Shown here one piece after another: positions 28,627 through 40,846 of a stretch of DNA of 64,000 bases. The first letter of the stretch is position 1. The number at the start of each line of letters is the position of its first letter. The notes under the pieces are model-generated. The model was given only the letters and a program-made list of their open reading frames with translations. It had not been told where the DNA came from and did not search any database. This stretch comes from an uncultured Rhizobiaceae bacterium (GTDB lineage Bacteria; Pseudomonadota; Alphaproteobacteria; Rhizobiales; Rhizobiaceae), in assembly GCA_947259295.1 (NCBI GenBank), contig CAMYMG010000084.1:62001-126000 (forward strand), given 5' to 3'. The position numbers were made by a program, and so were the translations under genes.

Positions 28627-30335
28627 TCCGACTTCTGGGAAGACGCCGCCAGCCGGGTGACGGAGACGCGGGCTCGATCGTCGTCGAGGGTGCGCGCAAG
28701 GCTACCGGCGGCAGGGCGAAGAACCGCGTCGTCATGACCATGGCCGTGTTCTTCGGCATCTATGCCACGATCGGCGGCAGGCTGATCTATCTCGGCACGC
28801 TGGACCCCGAGGAATCGGGCGGACCGGCAAGCCGGGTGACCGCATCGCGCCCCGACATCGTCGACCGCAACGGCGAAGTGCTGGCGACCGACATCAAGAC
28901 CGCCTCGCTGTTTGCCGAGCCGCGGCGCATCGTCGATGCCGACGAGGTGATCGAGAAGCTGTCGACGGTGCTGCCCGATATCGAGGTCGAGCAGACCTAC
29001 CACAAGCTGAAAAGCGGTGCCGGTTTCGTCTGGCTGAAGCGCCAGCTGACGCCGAGACAGCAGAACGACATCCTGCAGCTTGGCCTGCCGGGCATCGGTT
29101 TCCGCACCGAGAAGCGCCGCTTCTATCCGGGCGGCGCAACGGCATCCCATATCCTCGGCCTCACCAACATCGACAACAAGGGCATTTCGGGCATCGAGAA
29201 GTATATCGACGACCAGGGTCTGGCCGACCTGCAGGCCTCTGGCCTGGCGATCGCCAAGGACCTCAAGCCGTTCAAGCTGTCGATGGATATCCGCGTCCAG
29301 CACATCGTGCACGACGAGATTTCGCAGGCGATGGAGCGCTATCATGCGATTGCCGCGGGCGCCGTCGTGCTGAACGTCAAGACCGGCGAGGTCGTGGCGA
29401 TGGCATCGGTACCGGACTACGATCCGAACAATCCCTACAACGCCCTGGAAAAGGACCGGCTGAACCGCATGTCGGCCGGCCTCTACGAGATGGGCTCGAC
29501 CTTCAAGAGCTTCACCACCGCGATGGCGCTGGACTCGGGCAAGGTGACGCTCGACAGCACGTTCGACGCGTCGCGGCCGATCCGCATCGGCAACCAGACC
29601 ATCAACGATTTCCACGGCAAGGGCCGTGTGCTGACCGTGCCGGAAGTGTTCATCTATTCGTCGAACATCGGTTCGGCCAAGGAGGCCGACGTCGTCGGTA
29701 TCGAAGGGCACCGCGAGTTCCTGCACCGCCTGGGTATCCTCGACCGCATGGACACCGAACTGCCGGAAGTGGCGCGGCCGACCGAGCCAAAAGTGTGGAA
29801 GAAGGTGCATTCGATCACCGTGGCCTTCGGTCACGGCGTCTCGACGACGCCGCTGCAGACGGCGGTCGGTTGCGCGGCGCTGATGAACGGCGGCTATCTG
29901 ATCGAGCCGACTTTCCTGACCCGCACGCCGGAAGAGGCGATGGCAACCGCCAAGAAGGTGATCGAAGACCAGACCAGCGCCGACATGCGCTACCTCTATG
30001 CGCTGAATGCCGAGAAGGGATCGGGCAAGAATGCGCGCGTTCCGGGCTACCGCGTCGGCGGCAAGACCGGCACTGCCGAGAAGGTCGTCAATGGCCGCTA
30101 CTCGTCGTCGGTTCGCTTCAACGCCTTCGTCGCGTCCTTCCCGATGGATGATCCACAGTATATCGTACTCAGCATCATCGACGAGCCGAAGCCCGAAAAG
30201 CCGGGCATGGGCGCCACAGCCGGGTCGAATGCGGCCCCGATCGTGGCCAACATTATCCGTCGGGCCGGCGCGCTGCTTGGCGTGAAGCCGGAATTCGGCC
30301 ATGAAAGCGGGGCTACGGTCGTCTCCTATCAGTGA
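28623..30335 (+). CDS. ftsI: Septal peptidoglycan transpeptidase FtsI (penicillin-binding protein)
   Basis: 570 residues. One membrane segment near residues 36-58, a PBP dimerisation domain ([20 protein letters not shown]), and a transpeptidase domain with Ser292 in GSTFK (SxxK), SSN at 346-348 and KTG at 481-483 (GGKTGTAEK). It cross-links septal peptidoglycan with FtsW. The start overlaps ftsL. A large open frame exists on the opposite strand, which is a codon-bias shadow. Confidence 0.95.
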   Translation: MIRLLGRRRQPGDGDAGSIVVEGARKATGGRAKNRVVMTMAVFFGIYATIGGRLIYLGTLDPEESGGPASRVTASRPDIVDRNGEVLATDIKTASLFAEPRRIVDADEVIEKLSTVLPDIEVEQTYHKLKSGAGFVWLKRQLTPRQQNDILQLGLPGIGFRTEKRRFYPGGATASHILGLTNIDNKGISGIEKYIDDQGLADLQASGLAIAKDLKPFKLSMDIRVQHIVHDEISQAMERYHAIAAGAVVLNVKTGEVVAMASVPDYDPNNPYNALEKDRLNRMSAGLYEMGSTFKSFTTAMALDSGKVTLDSTFDASRPIRIGNQTINDFHGKGRVLTVPEVFIYSSNIGSAKEADVVGIEGHREFLHRLGILDRMDTELPEVARPTEPKVWKKVHSITVAFGHGVSTTPLQTAVGCAALMNGGYLIEPTFLTRTPEEAMATAKKVIEDQTSADMRYLYALNAEKGSGKNARVPGYRVGGKTGTAEKVVNGRYSSSVRFNAFVASFPMDDPQYIVLSIIDEPKPEKPGMGATAGSNAAPIVANIIRRAGALLGVKPEFGHESGATVVSYQ

Positions 30336-30385
30336 TTCTCGAAGGCGCCGTGCAGTGCGCCGCTCATTTTGACGACTGGATTTTG

Positions 30386-31840
30386 ATGAAGCTTGTTGAC
30401 CTTGCCGGTATGCTAGTCGCCGATGGCGGCGTTTTTGCCGACGCCGAGGTTGCAGAAGTGTCTGCAGATTCCCGTCAGGTCACGCCGGGGACGCTGTTTG
30501 TCGCGGTTGCCGGAACCAGGGCAGACGGCGCTACCTATGCCGCCGATGCAGCAAGACGTGGCGCCGTGGCGATCGTCGCGGCGCGCGGCGCTGCCCTCGG
30601 TGAACTGCCGATACCTGTTCTGTCGGTCGACGACCCGAGGCTCGCATTGGCCAAGGCGGCCGCGGCCCTTCATCCGCGCCAGCCCGAAACCATGGTTGCC
30701 GTCACCGGCACCAGCGGCAAGACATCGGTCGCTGCCTTTACCCGGCAGATCTGGGAGCACGTCGGCGAGGCGGCCGCGAGCATCGGCACGACGGGCGTGG
30801 TGGCGCCAGGCCGCGACGAGTATGGCCAACTGACGACGCCCGATCCGGTCGAACTTCATCGGCTGCTGAGCGAACTCGCCGATGCCGGCGTCACGCACGC
30901 GGCGATGGAAGCGTCGAGTCACGGGCTCGACCAGCGCAGGCTGGACGGGGTTCGGCTGGCGGCCGGCGGCTTCACCAATCTCGGCCGCGACCACATGGAT
31001 TATCACCCGACGGTCGAGGACTACCACCGCGCCAAGATGCGCCTCTTCGACACGCTGCTGCCGAAGGGCGCGCCGGCCGTGATCTTTGCCGACGATGTGT
31101 GGTCGAAGCCGACAATCGATGCGGCCAGCGCCGTCGGGTTGAACGTCTTGACGGTTGGACGGCATGGCGGCTTTCTCACGCTGAAGCGCGTCGAGCATGA
31201 GCGTCACCGCCAGCGCGCCGAGATCGAGGTCGACGGCGTGCTGCACGAGATCGTGCTGCCGCTTGCCGGCGATTTCCAGATATTCAATGCGCTGGTGGCG
31301 GCGGGGCTCGCCATCGCCACGGGCACGCCTGCCGACAAGGCGCTCGATGCGCTGGAGCACCTCAAGGGCGCGCCTGGCCGGCTCGATCTCGTCGGCACAA
31401 AGGCGAATGGCGCGCCGGTCTATGTCGACTATGCCCACAAGCCCGATGCCCTGGAAAACGTTCTGGCGGCGGTCCGGCCCTTTACCACAGGGCGGATCGT
31501 CGTGGTGTTCGGCTGCGGCGGAGACCGCGACCGCGGCAAGCGTCCGATCATGGGCGAGATCGCCACGCGTCTTGCAGACGTGGCGATCGTCACCGACGAC
31601 AATCCGCGTTCGGAAGTGCCGGGTGACATCCGCGCGGCGATCCTGGCCGCCGCCCCCGGAGCCATCGAGATCGGCGACCGGCATCAGGCGATCCGCGATG
31701 CCGTCGCCATGCTTGCCGCCGGCGATACGCTGATCGTTGCCGGCAAGGGGCACGAGCACGGCCAGACGATCGGAGACAAGACGTTGCCCTTCTCCGACCA
31801 CGAGGAAGTGCGCAAGGCGCTTCGGGAGAGCGCGGCATGA
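30386..31840 (+). CDS. murE: UDP-MurNAc-L-Ala-D-Glu:meso-diaminopimelate ligase
   Basis: 484 residues from the ATG at 30386. Mur ligase motifs: [20 protein letters not shown]-loop [26 protein letters not shown] (divalent-metal/lysine-carbamate region), [31 protein letters not shown], and DDNPRSE, the DNPR motif specific for meso-DAP addition. It adds DAP to the precursor in the cytoplasm. It is coupled to murF by ATGA. Confidence 0.97.
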   Translation: MKLVDLAGMLVADGGVFADAEVAEVSADSRQVTPGTLFVAVAGTRADGATYAADAARRGAVAIVAARGAALGELPIPVLSVDDPRLALAKAAAALHPRQPETMVAVTGTSGKTSVAAFTRQIWEHVGEAAASIGTTGVVAPGRDEYGQLTTPDPVELHRLLSELADAGVTHAAMEASSHGLDQRRLDGVRLAAGGFTNLGRDHMDYHPTVEDYHRAKMRLFDTLLPKGAPAVIFADDVWSKPTIDAASAVGLNVLTVGRHGGFLTLKRVEHERHRQRAEIEVDGVLHEIVLPLAGDFQIFNALVAAGLAIATGTPADKALDALEHLKGAPGRLDLVGTKANGAPVYVDYAHKPDALENVLAAVRPFTTGRIVVVFGCGGDRDRGKRPIMGEIATRLADVAIVTDDNPRSEVPGDIRAAILAAAPGAIEIGDRHQAIRDAVAMLAAGDTLIVAGKGHEHGQTIGDKTLPFSDHEEVRKALRESAA

Positions 31841-33270
31841 GCATGCTCTGGCTGACCGCCGATCTGGTCGACGCGATGGGCGGACGCCCACTCGGAACGA
31901 TGCCTGAGGGCATCACAGGGATTTCCATCGACACGCGTTCCTTGCAGCCGGGTGACGCCTTCTTCGCCATCAAGGGCGAGACGATGGACGGCCATGATTT
32001 CGCAACGGCGGCGGTGAAGGCCGGCGCCGGTCTGCTCGTCGTGGCCGAAGGCAAGCTGCCGGCGCTCGGCCGCCTCACGGCGCCGATGATCGTCGTACCC
32101 GACGTGCTTGTGGCGCTCGAAAGGGCAGGCATCGCGGCACGTGCACGGACAAAGGCGCGCGTCATCGCGATCACCGGCTCGGCCGGCAAGACCAGCACCA
32201 AGGAAGCACTGCGCCACGCGCTGTCGCAGGCCGGCAAGGTGCATGCGTCGGACAAGTCGTTCAACAATCACTGGGGCGTGCCGCTGACGCTGGCGCGCAT
32301 GCCGGCAGACACGAAATACGCGATCTTCGAGATCGGCATGAACCACGAGGGCGAGATCCGTCCGCTGGTGAAGATGGTCAGGCCGCATGTCGCCATCGTG
32401 ACGCTGATCGCGGCGGCGCATCTCGGGCATTTCAAGTCGCTGGAGGACATCGCTCGGGCAAAGGCCGAAATCTTCGAGGGGGTCGAGCCTGGTGGTGTGG
32501 CGCTGATCAACCGCGACGATGCCAACGCCGCACTTCTCGCCCGCCTGGCGAAGGCGGCGGGCGTCGGCAAGGTCGCTGGCTTCGGCGAGCACGCCAAGGC
32601 TGTGTACCGGCTGACGAATGTCGCGCTGCATGCCGATCATTCGCTCATCTCCGCCAAGATTGGCGGCAAGGAAGTCTCCGCGACGATCGGTGCGCCGGGC
32701 CGCCACGTGGTGCAGAATGTGCTGGCCGTGCTTGGCGCGGCGCATCTGGCCGGAGCCGACGTGGCGGCCGCAGCAGAGTCGCTCGCCACGCTTTCGGCCG
32801 AGGCGGGCCGCGGCAAGCGCCATGTGCTGAAGCATCCGAAGGGGACGATCACGTTGATCGACGAAAGCTACAACGCCAACCCGGCGTCGATGCAGGCAGC
32901 GCTGTCGCTGCTGGATGCGACCCCGGTATCCGGCAAGGGGCGCCGCATCGCCGTGCTGGGCGACATGCTGGAACTCGGCAGCCACTCGCAGCGGCTTCAC
33001 GCAGAACTGGCCGACTTGATCGCCGAGACGCGCACCGACCTGGTCTTGCTGGCCGGGCCCGAGATGAAGTCATTGGCTGAAGCACTGCCCAAGGAAGCGC
33101 AGATGGAGTACCGGGCCGACGCCGAGGAGCTGAAGCCGGTGCTCATCGATGCGGTCGGGCCGGGCGACGTCGTCATGGTGAAGTCGTCGAAGGGGATCGG
33201 CTTTTCCAAGCTCATCGATGCGCTCATTCATGCGTTTCCGGCCGATGCCGGCAACACCAATCTGTCCTGA
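31837..33270 (+). CDS. murF: UDP-MurNAc-tripeptide:D-Ala-D-Ala ligase
   Basis: 477 residues. MurF features: [24 protein letters not shown] loop [63 protein letters not shown] and GDMLELG. It adds D-Ala-D-Ala to give the pentapeptide. The start ATG overlaps murE. A short gap of 24 bases with a GGGGGA site leads to mraY. Confidence 0.97.
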   Translation: MSMLWLTADLVDAMGGRPLGTMPEGITGISIDTRSLQPGDAFFAIKGETMDGHDFATAAVKAGAGLLVVAEGKLPALGRLTAPMIVVPDVLVALERAGIAARARTKARVIAITGSAGKTSTKEALRHALSQAGKVHASDKSFNNHWGVPLTLARMPADTKYAIFEIGMNHEGEIRPLVKMVRPHVAIVTLIAAAHLGHFKSLEDIARAKAEIFEGVEPGGVALINRDDANAALLARLAKAAGVGKVAGFGEHAKAVYRLTNVALHADHSLISAKIGGKEVSATIGAPGRHVVQNVLAVLGAAHLAGADVAAAAESLATLSAEAGRGKRHVLKHPKGTITLIDESYNANPASMQAALSLLDATPVSGKGRRIAVLGDMLELGSHSQRLHAELADLIAETRTDLVLLAGPEMKSLAEALPKEAQMEYRADAEELKPVLIDAVGPGDVVMVKSSKGIGFSKLIDALIHAFPADAGNTNLS

Positions 33271-33294
33271 TACTGGTCCGGGGGGACTGACTAG

Positions 33295-34377
33295 ATGCTT
33301 ACCCTGCTTGTCGATTTCGCGGACCAGGTCTCGGCCTTCAACGTCTTCCGCTACATCACCTTCCGTACCGGCGGGGCTCTGATCACGTCGGCGCTGATCG
33401 TCTTCATTTTCGGGCCTACGATCATTGCGTCGCTGCGCTTCCGGCAGGGCAAGGGCCAGCCAATTCGTGCCGACGGACCGCAGACCCATTTCAAGAAAGC
33501 CGGCACACCGACCATGGGCGGCTTGATGATCCTTTCGGGCATCGTCGTGTCGTCGCTGCTGTGGGCCAACATCAACAGCGTCTATGTCTGGGTGGTATTG
33601 CTGGTCGCGCTCGGCTTCGGCGCAATCGGCCTCTACGACGACTATTTGAAGGTCACCAAGCAGTCGCATCTCGGCTTCTCCGGCAAGTCGCGGCTGGCCT
33701 TCGAATTCCTGATCGCCGGCATCGCCGCGACCGTCATCATGCAGAACGGCCAGGAGCCCTTCTCCTCGTCGCTGACCTTTCCCTTCTTCAAAGACCTGCT
33801 GATCAATCTCGGCTGGTTCTTCGTGCCCTTCGCCTGCATCGTCATCGTCGGCGCCGGCAACGCGGTAAACCTGACCGACGGTCTCGACGGGCTCGCCATC
33901 GTGCCGATCATGATCGCGGCGGCTTCCTTCGGCGTCATCGCCTACCTGTCGGGCAACGCGGTCTTTGCCGAATACCTGCAGATCCACTTCGTGCCCGGTA
34001 CAGGCGAACTGGCGGTGATCCTCGGCGCGGTGATCGGCGCGGGGCTCGGATTCCTGTGGTTCAATGCGCCCCCGGCCGCCATCTTCATGGGCGACACCGG
34101 GTCGCTCGCCATGGGCGGCCTGATCGGCGCCATTGCCGTGGCCATCAAACACGAAATCGTGCTCGCCATCATCGGCGGGCTGTTCGTGATGGAGGCGCTG
34201 TCGGTGATCATCCAGGTCGGCTTCTTCAAGATGACCGGCAGGCGGGTGTTCCTGATGGCGCCGATCCACCATCATTTCGAGAAGCTCGGCTGGACCGAGA
34301 GCCAGGTGGTGATCCGCTTCTGGATCATCGCGGTGATCCTGGCACTCGTCGGTCTATCGAGCCTGAAACTGAGATAG
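33295..34377 (+). CDS. mraY: Phospho-MurNAc-pentapeptide translocase MraY
   Basis: 360 residues with ten membrane segments. Conserved cytoplasmic motifs: KAGTPTMGG near residue 66, [21 protein letters not shown] near 116 with the catalytic Asp pair, [15 protein letters not shown] near 187, [19 protein letters not shown] near 257, and [14 protein letters not shown] near 320. It transfers phospho-MurNAc-pentapeptide to undecaprenyl phosphate, forming lipid I. GGGGGA precedes the ATG at 33295. Confidence 0.97.
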   Translation: MLTLLVDFADQVSAFNVFRYITFRTGGALITSALIVFIFGPTIIASLRFRQGKGQPIRADGPQTHFKKAGTPTMGGLMILSGIVVSSLLWANINSVYVWVVLLVALGFGAIGLYDDYLKVTKQSHLGFSGKSRLAFEFLIAGIAATVIMQNGQEPFSSSLTFPFFKDLLINLGWFFVPFACIVIVGAGNAVNLTDGLDGLAIVPIMIAAASFGVIAYLSGNAVFAEYLQIHFVPGTGELAVILGAVIGAGLGFLWFNAPPAAIFMGDTGSLAMGGLIGAIAVAIKHEIVLAIIGGLFVMEALSVIIQVGFFKMTGRRVFLMAPIHHHFEKLGWTESQVVIRFWIIAVILALVGLSSLKLR

Positions 34378-34382
34378 GTCGC

Positions 34383-35786
34383 ATGATCCCGGCCAACTCC
34401 TTCAGTGGCAAGCATGTCGCACTCTTCGGCCTTGGCGGGTCGGGGATCGCGACGGCACTGGCGCTGGTGGAGGGCGGGGCCAATGTGCTGGCCTGGGACG
34501 ACAATCCCGACAGCGTGGCGAAGGCAAACGCCGCGGGCATCGCGACTGGCGACCTGCGGTCGGCTGACTGGCCCGGCTTCGCCTCCTTCGTGCTGTCGCC
34601 GGGCGTGCCGCTGACCCATCCGAAACCGCATTGGAGCGTCGAGCTGGCGCGTGGCGCCGGCGTGGAGATCATCGGCGACATCGAACTGTTCGGGCGCGAG
34701 CGCAGCCGGGCCGCGCCCGACGCGCCGTTCATTGCCATCACCGGTACCAACGGCAAGTCGACGACGACGGCCCTGGCCGCGCACATTCTGAAGTCCGCAG
34801 GCCGCGACACCCAGATGGGCGGCAATATCGGCCGTGCCGTCATGACGCTCGATCCGCCGGCGACCGACCGCTACTACGTGGTCGAATGCTCGTCATACCA
34901 GATCGACCTTGCGCCCTCGATCAACCCGACTGCGGGCATCCTGCTCAATCTGACGCCCGACCATCTCGATCGCCATGGCACGATGCAGCACTATGCGGGG
35001 ATCAAGGAACGGCTGGTCGCCGGCAGCGGCACGGCGATCATCGGGGTCGACGACATCCACTGCGCGCAGATCGCAGACCGGCTGGAGCGCGCCGGCAAGA
35101 CGGTCATCCGGATCTCCAAGCGGCTGCCTTTGACCGACGGCTATTTCGCCGATGGTACTGACCTGATGGAGGCAGTGGACGGACGCTATACGCGGATCGG
35201 GTTCCTGGAAGGAATCGGCTCGCTGCGCGGCCAGCACAATGCGCAGAACGCGCTCGCCGCGGCGGCGGCGTGCCTGGCGGTCGGGCTCGACCTCGGCGAG
35301 ATACAGTCCGGGCTGCAAAGCTTTCCAGGCCTGGCGCACCGCATGGAGCAGGTCGGCAGGAAAAACCACGTTTTGTTCGTCAACGATTCCAAGGCGACCA
35401 ACGCCGATGCCGCGGCGCCGGCGCTGTCGAGCTTCCCGCGCATCTATTGGATCGCGGGTGGGCTCGCCAAGGAAGGCGGCATCGAACCGCTGCGCAGCTA
35501 TTTTCCACGCATTGCCCGCGCCTATCTGATCGGCGAGGCAGCACCGGCTTTTTCGGCGACGCTGGGCGAGGCGGTGCCCTACGAGATTTCCGGCACGCTG
35601 GCCGCCGCCGTCGAGCACGCGGCGCACGACGCAGCGCGTGACGGTCATGGCGAGGCGGTGGTGCTGCTCTCGCCTGCATGCGCCAGCTTCGACCAGTTCA
35701 AGAATTTCGAGATCCGCGGCGAAGCCTTCAGGCAAGCTGTGCATGCTATCGAGGGTGTGACGCCCATCGGAGGACCCAAGCCATGA
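34383..35786 (+). CDS. murD: UDP-MurNAc-L-Ala:D-Glu ligase
   Basis: 467 residues from the ATG at 34383. Mur ligase motifs: [17 protein letters not shown] (N-terminal UDP site), [11 protein letters not shown]-loop [60 protein letters not shown] and [16 protein letters not shown]. It adds D-Glu to UDP-MurNAc-L-Ala. Its stop overlaps the ftsW start (ATGA). Confidence 0.96.
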   Translation: MIPANSFSGKHVALFGLGGSGIATALALVEGGANVLAWDDNPDSVAKANAAGIATGDLRSADWPGFASFVLSPGVPLTHPKPHWSVELARGAGVEIIGDIELFGRERSRAAPDAPFIAITGTNGKSTTTALAAHILKSAGRDTQMGGNIGRAVMTLDPPATDRYYVVECSSYQIDLAPSINPTAGILLNLTPDHLDRHGTMQHYAGIKERLVAGSGTAIIGVDDIHCAQIADRLERAGKTVIRISKRLPLTDGYFADGTDLMEAVDGRYTRIGFLEGIGSLRGQHNAQNALAAAAACLAVGLDLGEIQSGLQSFPGLAHRMEQVGRKNHVLFVNDSKATNADAAAPALSSFPRIYWIAGGLAKEGGIEPLRSYFPRIARAYLIGEAAPAFSATLGEAVPYEISGTLAAAVEHAAHDAARDGHGEAVVLLSPACASFDQFKNFEIRGEAFRQAVHAIEGVTPIGGPKP

Positions 35787-36937
35787 TGAGTCGCCTGGAT
35801 AGAAGCCCGGTCGCCAACTGGTGGTGGACGGTCGACCGCTGGTTCCTTGCCGCGTTCCTGCTCTTGATGGGGCTCGGCATCGTGCTGTCGTTTGCGGCAA
35901 GCCCGGCAGTGGCCGAGCGTATCGGCCTCGACAGCTTCCACTTCGCCAAGCGGCAGATCGTCTACATGATCCCGGCGCTCCTCGCGATGATCTCCGTGTC
36001 GTTCCTCAATCCGCGGCAGATCAGGCGCCTGTCGCTGTTCATGCTTGGCGCAATGCTGGTTATGATGGTTGCGGTGCTGTTTGTCGGCGTCGAGGTGAAG
36101 GGCGCGCATCGCTGGATCTCGATTGCCGGCGTCTCTATCCAGCCGTCGGAGTTCCTCAAGCCGGCCTTCGTCGTCATCTGCGCCTGGCTTTTTGCCGAAC
36201 ACCGGCGGCAGCCCGAGATTCCCGGCAACCTGTTTGCCGCCATGCTGCTCGGCGTAGTTCTGGTGCTGCTGGTAGCGCAGCCCGATCTCGGCCAGACCAT
36301 CCTGGTGCTAGGCACCTGGGGTGTGATGTTCTTCATGGCCGGCATGCCGTGGCTATGGATCATCGTCATCGGCGGGCTGGGTGCCGCAGGCGCGGTCGGC
36401 GCCTACACGGTGTTTCCACATGTCGCCGGCCGCATCGACCGCTTCCTGACAGGCGAGGGCGATACGTTCCAGGTCGACATGGGCCGCGAGGCCATGATCA
36501 ACGGCGACTGGCTGGGGCTCGGACCGGGCGAGGGAGTGATCAAGAAGATCATCCCCGATGCGCATGCCGATTTCGTCTTTTCGGTGGCCGGCGAAGAGTT
36601 CGGCATTCTGCTTTGCCTGGTGATCATGATGATCTTCGCCTTCATCGTGCTGCGCGGCTTGAACGCGGCGCTCAAGGAGCACGACGATTTCACGCGCTTC
36701 GCCGTTGCCGGCCTGGTTGTGGTGTTCGGCTTCCAGTCGGTCATCAACATGGGCGTGAACCTGCAGCTGATGCCCGCCAAGGGCATGACGCTGCCCTTCA
36801 TTTCCTACGGCGGCTCGTCGCTGATCGCCATCGCCGTGTCCATGGGCATGGTGCTGGCGCTGACCCGCAGGCGGCCGGAGAAGCGCAAGACGATGGGCTT
36901 CGCACCGATGGGCCACGGCGCCCAGCCGGCAGAATAA
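35783..36937 (+). CDS. ftsW: Septal peptidoglycan glycosyltransferase FtsW (SEDS)
   Basis: 384 residues from the ATG at 35783, with GGAGGA upstream. About ten membrane segments; SEDS signatures: [75 protein letters not shown], and [20 protein letters not shown] near the end. It polymerises septal glycan strands with FtsI as cross-linker. Coupled to murD; nine bases separate it from murG. Confidence 0.96.
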   Translation: MMSRLDRSPVANWWWTVDRWFLAAFLLLMGLGIVLSFAASPAVAERIGLDSFHFAKRQIVYMIPALLAMISVSFLNPRQIRRLSLFMLGAMLVMMVAVLFVGVEVKGAHRWISIAGVSIQPSEFLKPAFVVICAWLFAEHRRQPEIPGNLFAAMLLGVVLVLLVAQPDLGQTILVLGTWGVMFFMAGMPWLWIIVIGGLGAAGAVGAYTVFPHVAGRIDRFLTGEGDTFQVDMGREAMINGDWLGLGPGEGVIKKIIPDAHADFVFSVAGEEFGILLCLVIMMIFAFIVLRGLNAALKEHDDFTRFAVAGLVVVFGFQSVINMGVNLQLMPAKGMTLPFISYGGSSLIAIAVSMGMVLALTRRRPEKRKTMGFAPMGHGAQPAE

Positions 36938-36946
36938 CGGAGCGGC

Positions 36947-38074
36947 ATGGCCAAGGGGACAATCCTTCTTGCGGCAGGAGGCACGGGCGGACATCTTTTC
37001 CCGGCCGAGGCGCTGGCGCATGAGTTGATCGCGCGCGGCTGGCGCGTCGACCTGGCGACGGACGACCGCGCCGAACGCTTTGCGGGACATTTTCCGGCGC
37101 GGACGGTGCACCCCATCGCCTCGGCGACCTTCGGCTCGCGCAACCCGGTGGCCCTGCTGAAATCCTTCTGGACAATCTGGCGCGGCGTCAGGCAGGCGTC
37201 CGAGGTGATCCGCCGCATCAAGCCTGAGGTCGTAGTCGGCTTCGGCGGCTACCCGACATTGCCGCCGCTTTTTGCGGCCGGCCGGCGCAAGGTGCCGACC
37301 ATCGTGCACGAGCAGAACGCGGTGATGGGGCGGGCCAACAAGGCGCTCGCCGCTCGCGCCGCGGCGATCGCCGGCGGCTTCCTCAGCGACAGAGACCCGC
37401 GGTTCGGCGAGAAGATCGTGGTGACCGGCAATCCGGTTCGCCCGGCAGTGCTTGAAGCCGCGAAGACGCCGTACCAGCCGTCGCGCGACGGCCAACCTTT
37501 CCGGCTTCTGGTTTTCGGCGGCAGCCAGGGTGCGCAGTTCTTCTCCGACGCGATACCGACTGCCATTGCAGCACTGCCCGAGGGACAGCGCGCCCGGCTT
37601 CATGTGACCCAGCAGGCGCGCGCCGACGATGTCGGACGGGTCAAGCAGGCCTATGCTGATCTCGGCATGAGGGTCGAGGTGCTGCCGTTCTTCTCCGACA
37701 TGGCGGCGCGGATCGCGGCGGCGCATCTGGTCATTTCGCGCTCCGGCGCCTCGACGGTCTCCGAGATCGCGGTGATCGGCCGGCCTGCCTTGCTGGTGCC
37801 CTATCCCTACGCGCTCGACCACGACCAGGCGGCGAATGCCGCGGCCCTTGCGGCGGCGGGGGGGGCGGAGGTCCATCCGCAGCCGTCGCTGTCGACCGAG
37901 AGGTTGGCAGAACTGCTCGGCAGCGCGCTGGACGACCCTGACAGGCTGGAAGCGGTGGCAGCTGCAGCCAAATCAGCGGGAAAACCCGATGCGGCGCGGT
38001 TGCTCGCCGATCTGGCAGAGGCTATTGCCTCCGGTCAATCGGTTGCGGACTACAAGAAGGGACAGCGCGCATGA
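36947..38074 (+). CDS. murG: UDP-GlcNAc:lipid I N-acetylglucosaminyltransferase MurG
   Basis: 375 residues. GT28 features: [20 protein letters not shown] at the N-terminus (the GGTGGH acceptor loop), [59 protein letters not shown] with the UDP-GlcNAc site, and [12 protein letters not shown]. It makes lipid II on the inner membrane face. The start is nine bases after ftsW; the stop overlaps murC. Confidence 0.96.
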   Translation: MAKGTILLAAGGTGGHLFPAEALAHELIARGWRVDLATDDRAERFAGHFPARTVHPIASATFGSRNPVALLKSFWTIWRGVRQASEVIRRIKPEVVVGFGGYPTLPPLFAAGRRKVPTIVHEQNAVMGRANKALAARAAAIAGGFLSDRDPRFGEKIVVTGNPVRPAVLEAAKTPYQPSRDGQPFRLLVFGGSQGAQFFSDAIPTAIAALPEGQRARLHVTQQARADDVGRVKQAYADLGMRVEVLPFFSDMAARIAAAHLVISRSGASTVSEIAVIGRPALLVPYPYALDHDQAANAAALAAAGGAEVHPQPSLSTERLAELLGSALDDPDRLEAVAAAAKSAGKPDAARLLADLAEAIASGQSVADYKKGQRA

Positions 38075-39486
38075 AGATGCCACAGACCATCGGCCTGGTG
38101 CATTTCATCGGCATCGGCGGCATCGGCATGAGCGGCATCGCCGAGGTGCTGGTCAATCTCGGCTACCGCGTGCAGGGCTCGGACCAGGCCGAAAGCGCCA
38201 ATGTGCAGCGGCTGCGCGAGAAGGGCATTGAGTGCTTCGTCGGCCACCGCGAGGAAAACCTCGGCGACGCCGAGGTGGTGGTCGTTTCGACCGCGATCAA
38301 GAAATCCAATCCGGAACTGAGGGCGGCGCGGCTGAAGCTGCTGCCGATCGTCAGGCGTGCCGAGATGCTGGCCGAGCTGATGCGTTTCCGCCAAGCGGTG
38401 GCGATCGGCGGTACGCACGGCAAGACGACGACGACCTCGATGGTGGCAACGCTGCTCGACGCCGGCGGTCTTGATCCAACGGTGGTGAACGGCGGCATCA
38501 TCAACGCCTACGGCACCAACGCGCGCATGGGCGAGGGCGAGTGGATGGTGGTGGAGGCCGACGAGAGCGACGGCACGTTCCTGAAGCTGCCGGCCGAGAT
38601 CGCGGTGGTGACCAACATCGATCCCGAGCATCTCGACCACTATGGCTCTTTCGACAAGGTTCGCGAGGCCTTCCGCCAGTTCGTTGAGAATGTTCCCTTC
38701 TACGGCTTCGGCGTGATGTGCACGGACCACCCGGAAGTGCAGGCGATGGTGGCCCGCATCGAAGACCGGCGCATCATCACCTATGGCGAGAACGCGCAGG
38801 CCGACGTGCGCTTCAAGAACCATGCGATGGAGGGAGCGACGTCGCTGTTCGACGTTGTGATCCGCCGCCGCAAGACGGGCTCCGAGATCGAGATCAAGGA
38901 CCTGCGCCTGCCGATGCCCGGCCGGCACAATGTGTCGAATGCGACCGCGGCGATTGCGGTAGCAAATGAGCTCGGCATATCCGCCGACGACATTCGCAAG
39001 GGCCTGCTGTCGTTCGGCGGCGTGAAGCGGCGCTTCACGCATACCGGTACCTGGAACGGCGTCGAGATCTTCGACGACTACGGCCACCATCCGGTGGAGA
39101 TAAAGGCCGTGCTGAACGCGGCGCGCGACTCGACCAAGGGCCGTGTCATCGCGATCGCACAGCCGCATCGCTACACCAGGCTGCGCGACCTGTTCGACGA
39201 TTTCTCGTCCTGCTTCAATGCCGCCGATACGGTGTTCGTGGCGCCCGTCTATGCGGCGGGCGAAGACCCGATCGACGGGGTCAATTCGGAAAAGCTGGCG
39301 CAGCGCATCCGCGCCGGCGGCCACCGCGACGCGCGCTACGTCGCCGAGCCGGCTCAGATCGCACCGCTGGTGCGGGAGCTCGCCGAAGCTGGCGACTATG
39401 TCGTGTTTCTCGGCGCCGGCAACATCACGCAGTGGGCCTACGCGCTGCCGGGAGAACTGGCGGCCGGCGACGGTGCCGCTGCATGA
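38071..39486 (+). CDS. murC: UDP-MurNAc:L-alanine ligase
   Basis: 471 residues. MurC features: [17 protein letters not shown] near residue 11, ATP loop [19 protein letters not shown] near 112, [46 protein letters not shown], and [17 protein letters not shown]. It commits UDP-MurNAc to the peptide pathway. It is coupled to both murG and murB by ATGA overlaps. Confidence 0.97.
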   Translation: MKMPQTIGLVHFIGIGGIGMSGIAEVLVNLGYRVQGSDQAESANVQRLREKGIECFVGHREENLGDAEVVVVSTAIKKSNPELRAARLKLLPIVRRAEMLAELMRFRQAVAIGGTHGKTTTTSMVATLLDAGGLDPTVVNGGIINAYGTNARMGEGEWMVVEADESDGTFLKLPAEIAVVTNIDPEHLDHYGSFDKVREAFRQFVENVPFYGFGVMCTDHPEVQAMVARIEDRRIITYGENAQADVRFKNHAMEGATSLFDVVIRRRKTGSEIEIKDLRLPMPGRHNVSNATAAIAVANELGISADDIRKGLLSFGGVKRRFTHTGTWNGVEIFDDYGHHPVEIKAVLNAARDSTKGRVIAIAQPHRYTRLRDLFDDFSSCFNAADTVFVAPVYAAGEDPIDGVNSEKLAQRIRAGGHRDARYVAEPAQIAPLVRELAEAGDYVVFLGAGNITQWAYALPGELAAGDGAAA

Positions 39487-40448
39487 CGAGAGGCGACGAC
39501 CTCCTGGCGCGGCTGGGCGACAGGCTGGCGGGCCTGCGCGGGCGCATAACGCCCAACGCGGAGATGGACAAGATCACCTGGTTCAGAGCCGGCGGTGCCG
39601 CCGATGCGCTGTTCCAGCCCGCTGACGAGGAAGACCTGATCGCCTTCCTCAAGGCGGTGCCGGCGGATGTGCCGCTGACCATCGTCGGGGTCGGCTCGAA
39701 CCTGCTGGTGCGCGAAGGCGGCATACCGGGCTTCGTGATCCGGCTCTCGGCCAAGGGGTTCGGCGCCGTGGAGTCGATCTCGCCAACCCGCATCAGGGCC
39801 GGGGCGGCGGCTTCCGACAAGCGCGTCGCCGCCTTTGCCTATGACGCCGGTATCGGCGGCTTCCATTTCTATCACGGCATCCCGGGCGCGATCGGCGGCG
39901 CCTTGCGCATGAATGCCGGCGCCAATGGCGTCGAGACGCGCGAGCGCGTCGTCGAGGTGCGCGCGCTCGACCGTCAGGGCGAGGTCCATACGCTGTCCAA
40001 CGCCGACATGGGCTACGCCTACCGCCACTCGTCGGCGGCTGCCGACCTGATCTTCGTGTCGGCCGTGTTCGAGGGTTTTGCCGAGGACAAGGAAACCATC
40101 AAGATTGCGATGGATGCGGTGCAGCATCATCGCGAGACTGTGCAGCCGATCCGCGAAAAAACCGGCGGCTCGACCTTCAAGAACCCTGAAGGCACCTCGG
40201 CCTGGAAGGTCATCGACCAGGCCGGCTGCCGCGGCCTGATGATCGGCGGCGCGCAGGTTTCGCCGATGCACTGCAACTTCCTGATCAACACCGGAAACGC
40301 CACCGGCTACGACCTTGAATATCTTGGCGAAACCGTGCGTGCCCGGGTGCTGGAGAATTCCGGCATCAGGCTGCACTGGGAAATCAAGCGCATCGGCCGC
40401 TTCAAGCCCGGCCACGAGGTCGATGAGTTTCTGGGGCGGTTGCTCTAG
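39483..40448 (+). CDS. murB: UDP-N-acetylenolpyruvoylglucosamine reductase
   Basis: 321 residues from the ATG at 39483. MurB (type II) features: [36 protein letters not shown] (FAD binding), [39 protein letters not shown] and [20 protein letters not shown]. It reduces the enolpyruvyl group with NADPH to make UDP-MurNAc. It ends the coupled mraZ-to-murB run; a 398-base gap follows. Confidence 0.96.
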   Translation: MTRGDDLLARLGDRLAGLRGRITPNAEMDKITWFRAGGAADALFQPADEEDLIAFLKAVPADVPLTIVGVGSNLLVREGGIPGFVIRLSAKGFGAVESISPTRIRAGAAASDKRVAAFAYDAGIGGFHFYHGIPGAIGGALRMNAGANGVETRERVVEVRALDRQGEVHTLSNADMGYAYRHSSAAADLIFVSAVFEGFAEDKETIKIAMDAVQHHRETVQPIREKTGGSTFKNPEGTSAWKVIDQAGCRGLMIGGAQVSPMHCNFLINTGNATGYDLEYLGETVRARVLENSGIRLHWEIKRIGRFKPGHEVDEFLGRLL

Positions 40449-40630
40449 CGCTCCAGTCGACGCTTGCGTGGTCTCGTGGCTGTCAGACCAGTTCCGATTG
40501 TCCGGCTCCCTATCGTTTCGCCCAAGTCTTCGATCGGCTACGGCAGCAACCTCGACAATGCCGGTCAATCGCACAAGTCTCCCGCGCGACGGTTGGGCGG
40601 TTGGACAACATCGCCGGGCGGCCGCGCAGT

Positions 40631-40798
40631 GAGTCAAAAAGGCCATAGCGGAATCGAGAAGTACAGATCGGGCAAATCCGTGCTTGCCACGGAATCAACT
40701 CTCTGATTCTTTGGGTTAAGAGCGTTTCCGAATTGAGTCGTACGAGGCGTGTGCCGCGTTTTCCGTCTGGGGGGCAACCTGCCGGAAGACTCGGACTC
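40631..40798. promoter_or_regulatory. Cluster of seven GANTC (CcrM) sites upstream of ddlB-ftsQAZ
   Basis: GANTC starts at 40631, 40651, 40692, 40705, 40735, 40788 and 40794: seven sites in 168 bases, where chance predicts less than one. GANTC is the target of the cell-cycle methyltransferase CcrM in alphaproteobacteria, and methylation state with GcrA controls division genes in Caulobacter. The gap 40449-40846 otherwise holds no gene and likely the ddlB promoter. Confidence 0.6.
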
Positions 40799-40846
40799 AA
40801 TGTTGCGACCGGGGGCGGCGCGCTGCACGAGGGGAATGAAGGGGCA

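Noticed and set aside
28590-30302. 570-residue open frame on the minus strand
   Set aside because: It mirrors ftsI, whose motifs are complete; the antisense product is rich in His, Arg and Gln, typical of shadows.
40449-40630. Possible small gene between murB and ddlB
   Set aside because: No frame has a ribosome site or coding character; the region looks like promoter DNA.
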